Part shown: positions 27,809 through 35,676 of the stretch, in pieces
Layout of the letters: the number at the start of each line of letters is the position of its first letter
How positions within the stretch are numbered: the first letter of the stretch is position 1
Source: Lachnospiraceae bacterium C1.1
GTDB lineage: Bacteria; Bacillota; Clostridia; Lachnospirales; Lachnospiraceae
Length of the DNA: 64,000 nucleotides
Direction of reading: 5' to 3'
Assembly: GCA_030434875.1 (NCBI GenBank)
Contig: JAUISW010000001.1
Span: 3,796,001-3,860,000 of the forward strand
Translations under genes and position numbers: made by a program
Notes under the pieces: generated by a model
What the model saw: the letters and a program-made list of their open reading frames with translations, nothing else
Told to the model about the DNA's origin: nothing
Databases searched by the model: none

Positions 27809-28876
27809 TTGAATAAGGAAAAAGAAAACCCTCTTTATTCTGACAGTGCGTATGATGACGCTTTCAGGACTATGGAGACAAAGTGCGATGATCTGGTGAT
27901 TCCTTTTGTAAATCACATGTTTGGCGAGAATTATGACAAAACTGCCAAAATAAAGCGACTCAGGAATGAACGGTTTATCGTGCATGAAAACAAATCAGAG
28001 GAGAGGAGGATTACGGATTCAAGCTTTGAAATTGAGTTTGAAAAGGTTGTAAAGAGATATCATCTGGAGTGTGAAAGCAAGAAATATGATGGCTCGATAT
28101 TGATAAGGATATTTGAGTACGACAGTCAGATTGCGTTAGAGAACTCTGTAAGGGATCTTTTTACAATGCGATTTAAGTTCCCGAATTCCGGGCTGTTGTT
28201 GCTTAGACAAACAGATAAAACGCCGGAAAAAGGGATTATCGAGTTGGAAATGCCTGATGGAAATATCGCATCTTATAATGTGTCGATAGTGAAAATGTCT
28301 GATTATGACATAGACAGCATTTTTGAAAAGAAGCTTTATATGCTCATCCCATTTTACATTTTTAACTTTGAAAGTGAATTTGATGAGATTGACAGGGACG
28401 AAAAGCGGCTTGAGAAGCTGTTTGATGATTATCAGATTATATACGAAAGATTGAAAAAAGAAGTTGAAACGGGTAACTTGTCGCTCCTATCTTTCAGTGC
28501 TATCATAAGATTAATAAATAGTGTAGCCTATAAACTGACTTTAAAACGAGAAAAGATTCGGGAGAAGGTGGTAGACGTTATGGGTGGACAGGTATTGGAT
28601 TTACCGGAATTTAAGCTATATGACCAGGGTAAGGCTGATGGCAGGGCCGAAGGACTACGCGATGGCAGAGCCGAAGGACTACGCGATGGCAGGGCCGAAG
28701 GAATACGCGAAGGAGCTCGTGAAGGCAGAGCCGAAGGAGTACGTGCAGGCATAAGGATTTTTATAGAAGATAAAATTGAAGATGGAGTGCCAAAAAATAT
28801 AATAATCGAAAAGGTTCAGAAACGCTTTGGATTATCTGAGAAAGAAGCAAGAGATTTTTTTTCTGATAATGAGTAG
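27809..28876 (+). CDS. Rpn-type PD-(D/E)XK nuclease/transposase-like protein
   Basis: A 355-residue protein starting at TTG after AAGGAG. It resembles the Rpn/YhgA-like and Lachnospiraceae PD-(D/E)XK nuclease group: an N-terminal YDDAFRTMETKC, a putative nuclease core around FEIEFEKVVKRYHLECESKK, and a long helical part. The C-terminal tail has RAEG repeats encoded by three 24-bp tandem DNA units (28632-28711), a length-variable region common in Rpn proteins. Rpn proteins are recombination-promoting endonucleases, some now linked to phage defence. It is flanked by palindromic repeats on both sides, as mobile-associated genes often are. The active-site residues need alignment to confirm. Confidence 0.65.
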   Translation: MNKEKENPLYSDSAYDDAFRTMETKCDDLVIPFVNHMFGENYDKTAKIKRLRNERFIVHENKSEERRITDSSFEIEFEKVVKRYHLECESKKYDGSILIRIFEYDSQIALENSVRDLFTMRFKFPNSGLLLLRQTDKTPEKGIIELEMPDGNIASYNVSIVKMSDYDIDSIFEKKLYMLIPFYIFNFESEFDEIDRDEKRLEKLFDDYQIIYERLKKEVETGNLSLLSFSAIIRLINSVAYKLTLKREKIREKVVDVMGGQVLDLPEFKLYDQGKADGRAEGLRDGRAEGLRDGRAEGIREGAREGRAEGVRAGIRIFIEDKIEDGVPKNIIIEKVQKRFGLSEKEARDFFSDNE

Positions 28877-28954
28877 AAAATGAGCTCATGGGAATGTAGT
28901 ATGGGGGTCAAAAATGTAAAAATGACCCATAAACTCCGTCCCCAGGGGTCAAAA
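28877..28954. repeat. REPIN-like palindrome, copy 3 (degenerate)
   Basis: TGAGCTCATGGGAATGTAGT at the left pairs imperfectly with a right arm ending CTCCGTCCCCAGGGGTCA. GGGTCA / TGACCC inner pairing is kept. It directly follows the nuclease stop codon. Confidence 0.7.
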
Positions 28955-28997
28955 TGGAGAGGAGTTTTAGGAAACTTCATTAAATAAATAGAATGTG

Positions 28998-29033
28998 AAA
29001 ACGGCGTCGGATTGAAAATCTGATGTCGTTTTT
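28998..29033 (+). terminator. Terminator after the Rpn-type nuclease gene
   Basis: A 15-bp stem with three G-T pairs (AAAACGGCGTCGGAT / ATCTGATGTCGTTTT) and a T-rich end. Confidence 0.75.
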
Positions 29034-29120
29034 GCGTTATGTGCAAGTAGTGAAGCAGATTGAGAATATAATTGAACGTTTTTGCCATAGGAAAAACTAT
29101 GGACAAAGTATTGGGATGAG

Positions 29121-29210
29121 AGCAGGGACGTCGTTAGAGCAAAAAATTCTCGGTAGAGAATATGATTTCAGGCAAAAATGAACCACAAAGTACGTCCCTG
29201 GGGGTCAAAA
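29121..29210. repeat. REPIN-like palindrome, copy 4 (diverged, with insert)
   Basis: Outer arms GCAGGGACGT and ACGTCCCTG match the family. The middle holds an unrelated small hairpin (ATTCTC-GGTA-GAGAAT). Confidence 0.65.
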
Positions 29211-29469
29211 ATTTTTTGAAATTTAAATCCAAAATTTAAAACCGGATTTAAAACCGGGGTAAATTTTCGATTTTTGGACACAGATTCTTAGAATTTTGGA
29301 CAAAAAGATGTTTATATATGGGAACAAAAATTTAGCATATTAAAGGATTGAAAACAAAATGAACATAAAGTGTATACAAATGTGCACAATACACAAAAAA
29401 ACACTGATTGTACTGTATAAAGTGCAAAGAAATTTGCAATTTTTAAAACTATTTTGTATACATTGGTAC

Positions 29470-29475
29470 TATAAT
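29470..29475 (+). promoter_or_regulatory. -10 box before the orphan secreted protein
   Basis: TATAAT stands about 100 bp before the gene at 29575; the -35 region is poor. The preceding 100 bp contain repeated GTATAC and TGTAC words that may be operators. Confidence 0.4.
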
Positions 29476-29574
29476 ATAGAACGTTGAGAGAGGAGATGCG
29501 AAAAGAACAGGGCACATAAAATTTCTTTCCGCATTACCAAGAGAAAAAGTTTAAGAAAGAGAGGATACAAATCC

Positions 29575-30444
29575 ATGAAGAAAAAAGGTTTAGCACTTAT
29601 GCTTGCGCTTTCAATGGTATTCACAATGAATGCTGTTGCATTTGCAGGTGAGACAACAGATGAGGTAGTAGTAGCATCAGAAACAGTAGAAATTGAGAAG
29701 ACACAGAGTAAGGATGCTTACAAACAGAGTGATAACAGCTATTATAACAAGCAGACATCATGGGCTGATGGTGAATCAGTATCTATTAATGGAACGACAT
29801 GTGTTTTGAGTAGTGATACGGATGGAGTTTTTCATTACACAGGAAAAAAATTCAAGGCATCTGATTTAGGCTTGAAATTTTATGATAACGACACAAAATA
29901 TAGTGTTGCGGTAAAAAGCATTAAGAATAGTGGAAAGGCAAAAGCTACAGGAGCTGTAACATTCTCACTTAAGTCACTTGGAAGTTATAAAACTGTTTAC
30001 AGTCAAAATGGTGACTTAACAGTTGGTGAAGCTAAAGCTGCTCTTAAGGCATTAAAAACAAAGTTTAAGAGTGCGAAGAGCCAGACATTTACGGCTTATG
30101 TTGCACCTACGTATATTAATGACTCTATTAGTATAGATGCAGTTAAGAACCTTAAGAATCTTAATAAGGCATCAGTATCAAGCGGAGATCTTGCCAAGTA
30201 CGTAGAACAGTATGGTATTGATGTAGAAGGAAATGAAAAAGTTGTATACATAAAGACCAAAAATGGTACAGTGAAGAAGGTTCAGCTTGTATATTTGGAT
30301 AGAAAGGCAGTTGGTCCCGAAGTTTACAAATATAGCGTAAAAACAAAGAATCTTAAAAAAGGTACAGACTATGTAGTAAGTGGAGATTCTATCAGCTTTG
30401 AAAACAGTGATAGTTTCTCAGGCGTTGTGATTAAGGCTAAGTAA
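29575..30444 (+). CDS. Secreted protein of unknown function
   Basis: A 289-residue exported protein. It has a clear signal peptide (MKKKGLALMLALSMVFTM..., cleavage near AFA/GE), then a Lys/Ser/Tyr/Val-rich beta-type mature part with no cysteine cluster apart from one Cys. There is no catalytic motif I recognise. The alternating pattern and KVQLVYLDRKAVGPEVYKYS segment suggest an Ig-like or cell-surface fold. It has its own promoter and a strong terminator, so it is a monocistronic, possibly abundant secreted product. No neighbour gives a functional hint. Confidence 0.8.
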   Translation: MKKKGLALMLALSMVFTMNAVAFAGETTDEVVVASETVEIEKTQSKDAYKQSDNSYYNKQTSWADGESVSINGTTCVLSSDTDGVFHYTGKKFKASDLGLKFYDNDTKYSVAVKSIKNSGKAKATGAVTFSLKSLGSYKTVYSQNGDLTVGEAKAALKALKTKFKSAKSQTFTAYVAPTYINDSISIDAVKNLKNLNKASVSSGDLAKYVEQYGIDVEGNEKVVYIKTKNGTVKKVQLVYLDRKAVGPEVYKYSVKTKNLKKGTDYVVSGDSISFENSDSFSGVVIKAK

Positions 30445-30485
30445 GTTATAAATTATATATAACACTTGTTCATTTTTCATTAAAG

Positions 30486-30523
30486 AGGACGATTCCGGTG
30501 GGTCTGCCGGAGTCGTCCTTTTT
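30486..30523 (+). terminator. Terminator after the orphan secreted protein
   Basis: AGGACGA-TTCCGG pairs with CCGGA-TCGTCCT and is followed by TTTTT. Confidence 0.9.
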
Positions 30524-30538
30524 GATCTTAAAGAAAGT

Positions 30539-30690
30539 TATAATGAAATGGGCAATCTGCTTCGCTATTTGTGCATAACGCAGGGCAGTTTGTGCCTTGT
30601 CAGTAGGGGAAAATCCTTACTGACAAAAGAAATAGCTTATTCCCCCAACCTGCGCCTTCAGGGTTTAGAGCTGGAGGATTTATTTTATTA
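30539..30690 (+). ncRNA. Candidate structured non-coding RNA, unassigned
   Basis: TATAAT at 30539-30544 precedes about 140 nt with clear pairing. CGCAGG (near 30579) pairs with CCTGCG (near 30649). Inside are GGCA-GTTTG-TGCC and a strong GTCAGTA ... TACTGAC hairpin with a 12-nt tip. I compared it with 6S, SRP and tmRNA features and it lacks their defining parts. No open reading frame of note covers it. Confidence 0.35.
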
Positions 30691-30734
30691 CGTTAAATTG
30701 TACACAATAAAACGCAAAAAATTTTAAACAAAAA

Positions 30735-30743
30735 TGGTATAAT
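30735..30743 (+). promoter_or_regulatory. Extended -10 promoter in non-coding region
   Basis: TGG-TATAAT with TATAAT at 30738-30743. It would start a transcript near 30750 that runs through repeats to the terminator at 31177-31214 with no convincing gene. Confidence 0.45.
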
Positions 30744-30774
30744 TAAATCAAGTTAAATGATATATTTTGATCAG

Positions 30775-30905
30775 TTCATACAGGAACACGCATTTACTGC
30801 GGGGCCGTATGATAACGTAACACAAATGGCAAACAAGCCTGCTAAGCAAACTTGTATGGTTCGTACTAAGCTCGGGAAAAACTCGCTAAGTACTCTACTC
30901 AAACA
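30775..30905. repeat. Palindromic repeat, family A/B partial copy (inverted)
   Basis: It starts with CAGGAACACGCATTTACTGC and the TATGATAACGTA and GGCAAACAAGCC words shared with copies at 43468, 53625 and 53795. It then diverges into a different stem (GTACTAAG ... CTAAGTAC inside GCAAACTTGT ... ACAAGCTTGC). Confidence 0.7.
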
Positions 30906-30937
30906 AGCTTGCACATGAAAACGTAAGTTGCGAGGAA

Positions 30938-31055
30938 TATCTGTTTCCAAAAGAGGGGGCATGAAAAACGCCGGTCCTTGTTCCGCGTCTTTTGCGGAAC
31001 TAGTACCGCTGCGATTTTTCTTTTGCAGCGAAAGCGTCCCTCGTTGGAAACAGAT
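30938..31055. repeat. Branched palindromic element, family D copy 1
   Basis: An outer 13-bp stem TATCTGTTTCCAA / TTGGAAACAGATA encloses GAGGG/CCCTC and two hairpins: GTTCCGC/GCGGAAC (30980-31000) and CGCTGC/GCAGCG. The 46-bp core at 30968-31013 recurs inverted at 44888-44934 with compensatory changes in the first hairpin (ATGCCGC/GCGGCAT). Confidence 0.75.
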
Positions 31056-31176
31056 AAGCCGAACAACGCAACAGGAGAAAGCCTAAACTAAAATCTATGA
31101 TTTTTCACAAAAGAGTTCCAATGAGGCTTCGTCGTGGAGCTGATATACGATATAAATTTTTGTTCATTTTTTCAAA

Positions 31177-31214
31177 AAAAGACGTTTTCGGTCTGGCTTC
31201 CGAAAACGTCTTTT
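31177..31214. terminator. Perfect bidirectional terminator
   Basis: A 15-bp perfect stem (AAAAGACGTTTTCGG and its complement) has A and T runs on either side. No gene ends just before it on either strand, so it implies a non-coding transcript. Confidence 0.85.
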
Positions 31215-31218
31215 GGTT

Positions 31219-31330
31219 TATTGCCAAGTTTACGCCACTCTTGACTACAGATAAAAATAAATGTTGAAATGCCATTACCGACGGCAAAGAACTCAAGAAC
31301 AAAAAGTTTTTCTCTGCCGGCAGAGCATTT
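31219..31330. repeat. Palindromic repeat, family C truncated copy
   Basis: ACGCCACTCTTGAC, GATAAAAATAAATG, ACCGACGGC and AAGAACTCAAGAACAA match the terminal repeats of the element at 58954-60076. The distal arm (second ATTTATTTTTATC) is missing. Confidence 0.8.
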
Positions 31331-31388
31331 TAAGGACACCGCAAGCTTCAGTGGAAAGGGAGGCTTTGCAGAAAAATAAAAAAAGCTA

Positions 31389-31417
31389 TTGCACAATTTA
31401 AATTCTGATGATATAGT
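31389..31417 (+). promoter_or_regulatory. Promoter of the riboflavin operon
   Basis: TTGCAC (31389-31394) and TATAGT (31412-31417) are 17 bp apart. It starts transcription about 30 nt before the FMN riboswitch. Confidence 0.75.
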
Positions 31418-31449
31418 CTTTTCAGTGAGATAACTGAATAAAGATGATA

Positions 31450-31560
31450 AGTCTTCAGGGCAGGGTGAAATTCCCGATCGGCGGTAAAGTCCGCTAGCGT
31501 GAAAACGCATGACTCCGGTGAGATTCCGGGACCGACAGTATAGTCTGGATGGAAGAAGGT
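31450..31560 (+). promoter_or_regulatory. FMN riboswitch (RFN element)
   Basis: Contains the conserved RFN core in order: TCTTCAGGGCAGGGTGAAAT, TTCCCGATCGGCGGTAAAG, TCCGC, GACTCCGGTGAGATTCCGG and GACCGACAGTATAGTCTGGA, closing with GGAAGAAG against the starting CTTC. It binds FMN and lowers expression of the rib genes behind it. The terminator hairpin at 31622-31671 is the likely expression platform. Confidence 0.97.
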
Positions 31561-31621
31561 TTTTGATATGACATGAAGCGTGTTTATTTTGAATACGCGG
31601 AATGTTTATAGTAAAAAGGCA

Positions 31622-31671
31622 AAGGTCCTGAATTTATCGTAGAGATGATTCAGGACCTTAATTAATTTTAA
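31622..31671 (+). terminator. Riboswitch-controlled terminator
   Basis: A 12-bp stem (AAGGTCCTGAAT / ATTCAGGACCTT) is followed by TAATTAATTTT just before ribD. Its position fits FMN-dependent transcription termination. Confidence 0.8.
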
Positions 31672-31690
31672 AATAAAACTCGGAGACAAA

Positions 31691-32821
31691 ATGGAAGAAA
31701 AATACATGCGAAGGGCTATTGAGCTTGCCCAAAAAGGTGAAGGCTGGTGTCACCCGAATCCGTTAGTTGGAGCGGTTATAGTGAAAAATGGAAAAATAAT
31801 CGGCGAGGGTTATCACGCAAAATACGGAGAACTGCATGCCGAGAGAAACGCCTTGGCGGCCTGCAGCGAATCTGCAGAGGAAGCTGAAATCTATGTAACT
31901 TTAGAGCCCTGCTGTCATTATGGAAAAACACCGCCCTGCACAGAGGCAATCATTGAAAATGGGATAAAAAAGGTAATTGTCGGTTCCTCCGATCCGAATC
32001 CAAAGGTCGCAGGCGGCGGAGTTAAAGCCTTGAGGGAGGCCGGCATTGAGGTCGTTGAGGGATTCTTGAGAGATGAATGCGATAGCTTGAATGACATATT
32101 TTTTCACTATATTTCATCGGATACTCCTTATGTCATTGGAAAATATGCGATGACAGCTGATGGAAAGATAGCGACCGTAACAGGGAATTCTAAATGGATA
32201 AGTTCGGAAGCTTCAAGAGCGGATGTGCAGTTTCTACGACACCGCTGCATGGGGATCATGGCAGGGATAGGAACTGTAATTGCGGATGATCCGATGCTTA
32301 ACTGCAGGATAGAAAATGGCCGCAGTCCGATAAGGATAATCACTGACAGCAGCTTAAAAATAAGCACAGAGAGCAGGATAATAAAAACTGCAGGAGAATA
32401 CGAGACCATCATAGCAACAGCTTTCGAAGGGATCGCTGAAGGTGAGATAAGTTCGGAAAGCCTTGACGGAATTGATCTGCCGGAGGCAGAAAAGATTAAA
32501 GAAATTATTGGAAAAGGCGCAAAGATAGTGAATTTTCCTAAAAATAAAAAGGTCGATCTTTTGAAACTTATGAAAAATCTTAAAGAGAGAGGAATTGACA
32601 GTATCCTCTGTGAAGGCGGCGGGGAGCTGAATGCTTCTATGCTTAAGGAAGGTCTTATCCGGGAGATGCAGGTTTATATAGCTCCAAAAATTTTCGGATC
32701 GGATGGCAGGAGCCCGGTTGGAAGGCTGAATGTAATGAAGCCTGTAGATGGAGTTGATATGAAACTTAAGAGCCTGGAAGAGATAGGCGACGATGTCAAA
32801 ATAACTTATAAGGTGGAATAA
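31691..32821 (+). CDS. ribD: Bifunctional riboflavin deaminase/reductase
   Basis: A 376-residue RibD. The N-terminal zinc deaminase shows HAERNAL (His49, Glu51) and PCCHYGKTPPC (Cys74/75 region and Cys83); the C-terminal reductase shows KYAMTADGKIA and LCEGGGELNASML. It deaminates diaminohydroxyribosylaminopyrimidine phosphate and reduces the ribosyl group. First gene of the rib operon, directly under FMN riboswitch control; ribosome site CGGAG. Confidence 0.97.
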   Translation: MEEKYMRRAIELAQKGEGWCHPNPLVGAVIVKNGKIIGEGYHAKYGELHAERNALAACSESAEEAEIYVTLEPCCHYGKTPPCTEAIIENGIKKVIVGSSDPNPKVAGGGVKALREAGIEVVEGFLRDECDSLNDIFFHYISSDTPYVIGKYAMTADGKIATVTGNSKWISSEASRADVQFLRHRCMGIMAGIGTVIADDPMLNCRIENGRSPIRIITDSSLKISTESRIIKTAGEYETIIATAFEGIAEGEISSESLDGIDLPEAEKIKEIIGKGAKIVNFPKNKKVDLLKLMKNLKERGIDSILCEGGGELNASMLKEGLIREMQVYIAPKIFGSDGRSPVGRLNVMKPVDGVDMKLKSLEEIGDDVKITYKVE

Positions 32822-32825
32822 AAAG

Positions 32826-33464
32826 ATGTTTACCGGAATAGCAGAGGAAAAGGGAAAAATAAAGAAAATAAGCCGGGGCTCGGAATCATGCTCGATAGAA
32901 ATCGAGGCTTCACTCGTGACAGAGGACAGCAAGGTCGGAGACAGCATAGCTGTGAACGGGATCTGCCTTACAGTGACGAAGCTTACAGGCAGTGGTTTCA
33001 CGGCGGATGTCATGAACGAGACCATCAGCAGAAGCTCTTTTGCGGAGATGAAAAGCGGAGATTATGTAAACCTTGAGAGAGCAATGAGGGCTGACGGTCG
33101 TTTCGGAGGACATATCGTGAGCGGCCATATAGATGGTGTTGGAACTCTTTCGGCAATCAAAAATGATGGAAATGCAGTTTGGTTCACGATAGAGGCTGAA
33201 AAAACGATATTGGACGGGATCGTAGAAAAAGGCTCGATAGCCATAGACGGGATAAGTCTCACGGTGGCATATATCGATGACAGATGCTTTAAGGTATCGC
33301 TGATACCGCATACGATGGAGATAACGACATTTTCTGAAAGGAAGATCGGAGACAGACTCAATCTGGAAAATGATATAGTCGGAAAATATATCATGAAAGC
33401 ATTGAGACCGGAAAAGGAAAGCGGTGGTCTTACGATGGAGAAGCTTTTGGAAAACGGATTTTGA
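32826..33464 (+). CDS. ribE: Riboflavin synthase alpha chain
   Basis: A 212-residue riboflavin synthase with two similar lumazine-binding barrels: MFTGIAEEKGKI, GDSIAVNGICLTV and GHIVSGHIDGVG in the first, IVEKGSIAIDGISLTV in the second. It dismutates two dimethyl-ribityl-lumazine molecules to riboflavin. Starts 4 nt after ribD. Confidence 0.96.
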   Translation: MFTGIAEEKGKIKKISRGSESCSIEIEASLVTEDSKVGDSIAVNGICLTVTKLTGSGFTADVMNETISRSSFAEMKSGDYVNLERAMRADGRFGGHIVSGHIDGVGTLSAIKNDGNAVWFTIEAEKTILDGIVEKGSIAIDGISLTVAYIDDRCFKVSLIPHTMEITTFSERKIGDRLNLENDIVGKYIMKALRPEKESGGLTMEKLLENGF

Positions 33465-33509
33465 ATAAAAGAGATTTTGACTGATCTCAGATGAGATAGA
33501 AGAGTAAGG

Positions 33510-33673
33510 AGCCTTTTTTGCCGCCGGCTGCCAAATCGAATGATTTGAGCAACGGCGCTGCAAAAACGGACATCCGACGTCATTTTGTCAGAAATAAAAC
33601 TATGTTTTATAGAGGAGCCAGCAGCTGTCGGAACATGCGTCAGCATGTGACATACAGATGCGGCAACCGACAG
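33510..33673. repeat. Two hairpins in the ribE-ribBA gap
   Basis: The 255-nt gap has no supported gene. It holds TTTTTTGC...GCAAAAA with CAAATC/GATTTG (about 33515-33578). It also holds a second structure CTGTCGG (33625-33631) pairing with CCGACAG (33667-33673) around ACATGC-GTCA-GCATGT. These may process the transcript or separate expression of ribDE from ribBA-H. Confidence 0.55.
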
Positions 33674-33719
33674 GCTATGTCAACATATAAACTTACGTTT
33701 ATTAAGGAGGAAAAGAAAT

Positions 33720-34940
33720 ATGCAGGAATACGCAACGATCGAAGAAGCGCTGGAAGAATTGAAAAAAGGAAAAATAATCCTGGTGAGTGATGATGAATCA
33801 AGGGAGAACGAGGGTGACATGATCTGTGCTGCAGAGTATGCAACACCTGAGAATATCAACCTTATGGCTAAATATGCCAAAGGTCTTATCTGTACTCCGA
33901 TGAGCAGGGAAATTGCTGAAAGGCTGAATTTCGCTCCGATGGTAACGAAAAATACAGATAATCATGGAACTGCTTTTACCGTTTCAGTGGATCACGTGGA
34001 CACAAAGACCGGAATTTCGGCATTTGAGAGGTCAAAGACCATTATGGCCTGTGTCGATGAGAATGTGAAAGCGGAGGATTTCAGGAGACCGGGACATGTA
34101 TTTCCGCTCATAGCAAAGGAAAATGGCGTCCTCGAAAGAAATGGACACACAGAGGCAACCGTTGATCTCTGCCGTCTGGCGGGACTTAAGCAGTGCGGAG
34201 TCTGCTGCGAGATCATGGAAGAAGACGGGCAGATGATGAAAAAAGATAATATCTGGAAGCTTGCAGAGAAGATGGAACTGAAGTTTATCACTATCAGCGC
34301 GCTGCAAGACTACTGCAGAAGTCACGATAAGCATGTCATAAGGGAGGCAGCGGCAAGCCTTCCGACTGACAGCGGGATGTTCAAAATGTACGGATATATA
34401 AATGACATCACGGGCGAGCATCATATCGCTCTCGTAAAGGGCGATATCGGTGACGGTGAAAACGTGCTCTGCAGGGTTCATTCTGAGTGCCTCACAGGAG
34501 ACACCTTTGGCTCTCTTCGTTGTGACTGCGGCCTTCAGCTTAAGAAATCTATGGAGATGATCGAGGAAGAAGGCAGGGGAATCCTTCTTTATATGCGTCA
34601 GGAAGGACGCGGCATCGGCATCTTAAATAAGATCAAGGCTTATGCGCTGCAGGAAGAGGGTTATGACACCGTTGAGGCCAACTTAAAGCTGGGCTTTGCG
34701 GCGGATCTCCGTGAATACTGGATCGGAGCACAGATATTAGAGGATCTGGGAGTTAAGTCGTTAAGGCTTCTTACCAATAATCCGGACAAGATCTACGGGC
34801 TTGAAGGATTCGGGTTTGAGATCAAATCCAGAGTCAGCATTGAGATAGAGCCGCAGAAGTATGATTATCACTATCTCGAAACCAAAAAGATCAAAATGGG
34901 ACATATTTTGAAGCACAATTTTAACGAAAAAGCAGTTTAA
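33720..34940 (+). CDS. ribBA: Bifunctional DHBP synthase / GTP cyclohydrolase II
   Basis: A 406-residue fusion. The N-terminal RibB part has [12 protein letters not shown] and the HVFPLIAKE and [13 protein letters not shown] segments. The C-terminal RibA part has [20 protein letters not shown] (zinc-binding cysteines), [11 protein letters not shown] and LLTNNPDKI. It provides both starting compounds of riboflavin synthesis. A very strong ribosome site (AAGGAGG) precedes the start. Confidence 0.97.
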   Translation: MQEYATIEEALEELKKGKIILVSDDESRENEGDMICAAEYATPENINLMAKYAKGLICTPMSREIAERLNFAPMVTKNTDNHGTAFTVSVDHVDTKTGISAFERSKTIMACVDENVKAEDFRRPGHVFPLIAKENGVLERNGHTEATVDLCRLAGLKQCGVCCEIMEEDGQMMKKDNIWKLAEKMELKFITISALQDYCRSHDKHVIREAAASLPTDSGMFKMYGYINDITGEHHIALVKGDIGDGENVLCRVHSECLTGDTFGSLRCDCGLQLKKSMEMIEEEGRGILLYMRQEGRGIGILNKIKAYALQEEGYDTVEANLKLGFAADLREYWIGAQILEDLGVKSLRLLTNNPDKIYGLEGFGFEIKSRVSIEIEPQKYDYHYLETKKIKMGHILKHNFNEKAV

Positions 34941-34970
34941 TAAAATTTTTTATAGATAAAGGAGAGAAAA

Positions 34971-35444
34971 ATGAATAACATCAATGTTTTAGAAGGAAAT
35001 CTTGTAGCACCGGAGGGAATGAAGGTCGGGATCATCGCATCGAGATTTAACGAGATCATCGTTAACAAGCTTTTGGGAGGTGCTGTTGACGGCCTTACGA
35101 GACATGGGGTTAAGAATGAGAATATCACAGCGGCATGGGTTCCGGGAGCGTTTGAGATACCGACCATTGCAGCAGCTATGGCTGACAGTGGGAAATATGA
35201 TGCGATCATCTGCGTGGGTGCAGTTATCAGAGGTTCGACATCTCACTATGACTATGTCTGTGCCGAGGTTTCAAAGGGTATCGCAGCCGTTTCGCTTGAC
35301 AGCGGGATCCCTGTAATGTTCGGCATCCTTACCACCGACAATATCGAGCAGGCAGTGGAGAGAGCAGGCTGCAAGGCCGGTAATAAGGGTTATGACTGTG
35401 CGGTTGGCGCCATTGAGATGGTTAACTTAAAGAAAATGCTTTAA
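34971..35444 (+). CDS. ribH: 6,7-dimethyl-8-ribityllumazine synthase
   Basis: A 157-residue lumazine synthase with the family segments [35 protein letters not shown] (active-site His) and [19 protein letters not shown]. Last gene of the rib operon, followed by a terminator. With ribD, ribE and ribBA the operon covers the pathway except the pyrimidine phosphatase. Confidence 0.97.
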   Translation: MNNINVLEGNLVAPEGMKVGIIASRFNEIIVNKLLGGAVDGLTRHGVKNENITAAWVPGAFEIPTIAAAMADSGKYDAIICVGAVIRGSTSHYDYVCAEVSKGIAAVSLDSGIPVMFGILTTDNIEQAVERAGCKAGNKGYDCAVGAIEMVNLKKML

Positions 35445-35456
35445 TATTTTATAGTC

Positions 35457-35507
35457 GAAAAAGATCTGTGGATGAGAAATGTTCTCTGAAACAGGTCTTT
35501 TTCTTAT
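35457..35507 (+). terminator. Terminator of the riboflavin operon
   Basis: GAAAAAGATCTGT pairs with ACAGGTCTTTTTC, with an inner AGAA/TTCT pairing, followed by a T-rich stretch. Confidence 0.85.
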
Positions 35508-35581
35508 TTAAATTATATTGTATTCGTCGAAATACACAGCTGTATTTTGTGTTTTATGTTTAAAATTACAGAAAAGTCAAC

Positions 35582-35615
35582 TTTAAATTTAGGAAAAAAT
35601 GCTATATAATATAAT
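35582..35615 (+). promoter_or_regulatory. Promoter of the ech operon
   Basis: TTTAAA (35582-35587), 17 bp, TATAAT (35605-35610), with a second overlapping TATAAT at 35610-35615. The leader is about 60 nt. Confidence 0.6.
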
Positions 35616-35676
35616 CTAATTGGCTTGTTAAATATCTGACACGCCGATCATAATGCATTAAGGAGGACTTGATCAT

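Noticed and set aside
30539..30690. 6S RNA
   Set aside because: A central bubble flanked by CGCAGG/CCTGCG looked suggestive, but the long closing stem of 6S is absent, so only an unassigned structured RNA is reported.
33518..33790. 90-codon plus-strand frame between ribE and ribBA
   Set aside because: No family resemblance, no ribosome site, runs into ribBA out of frame, and overlaps two hairpins.
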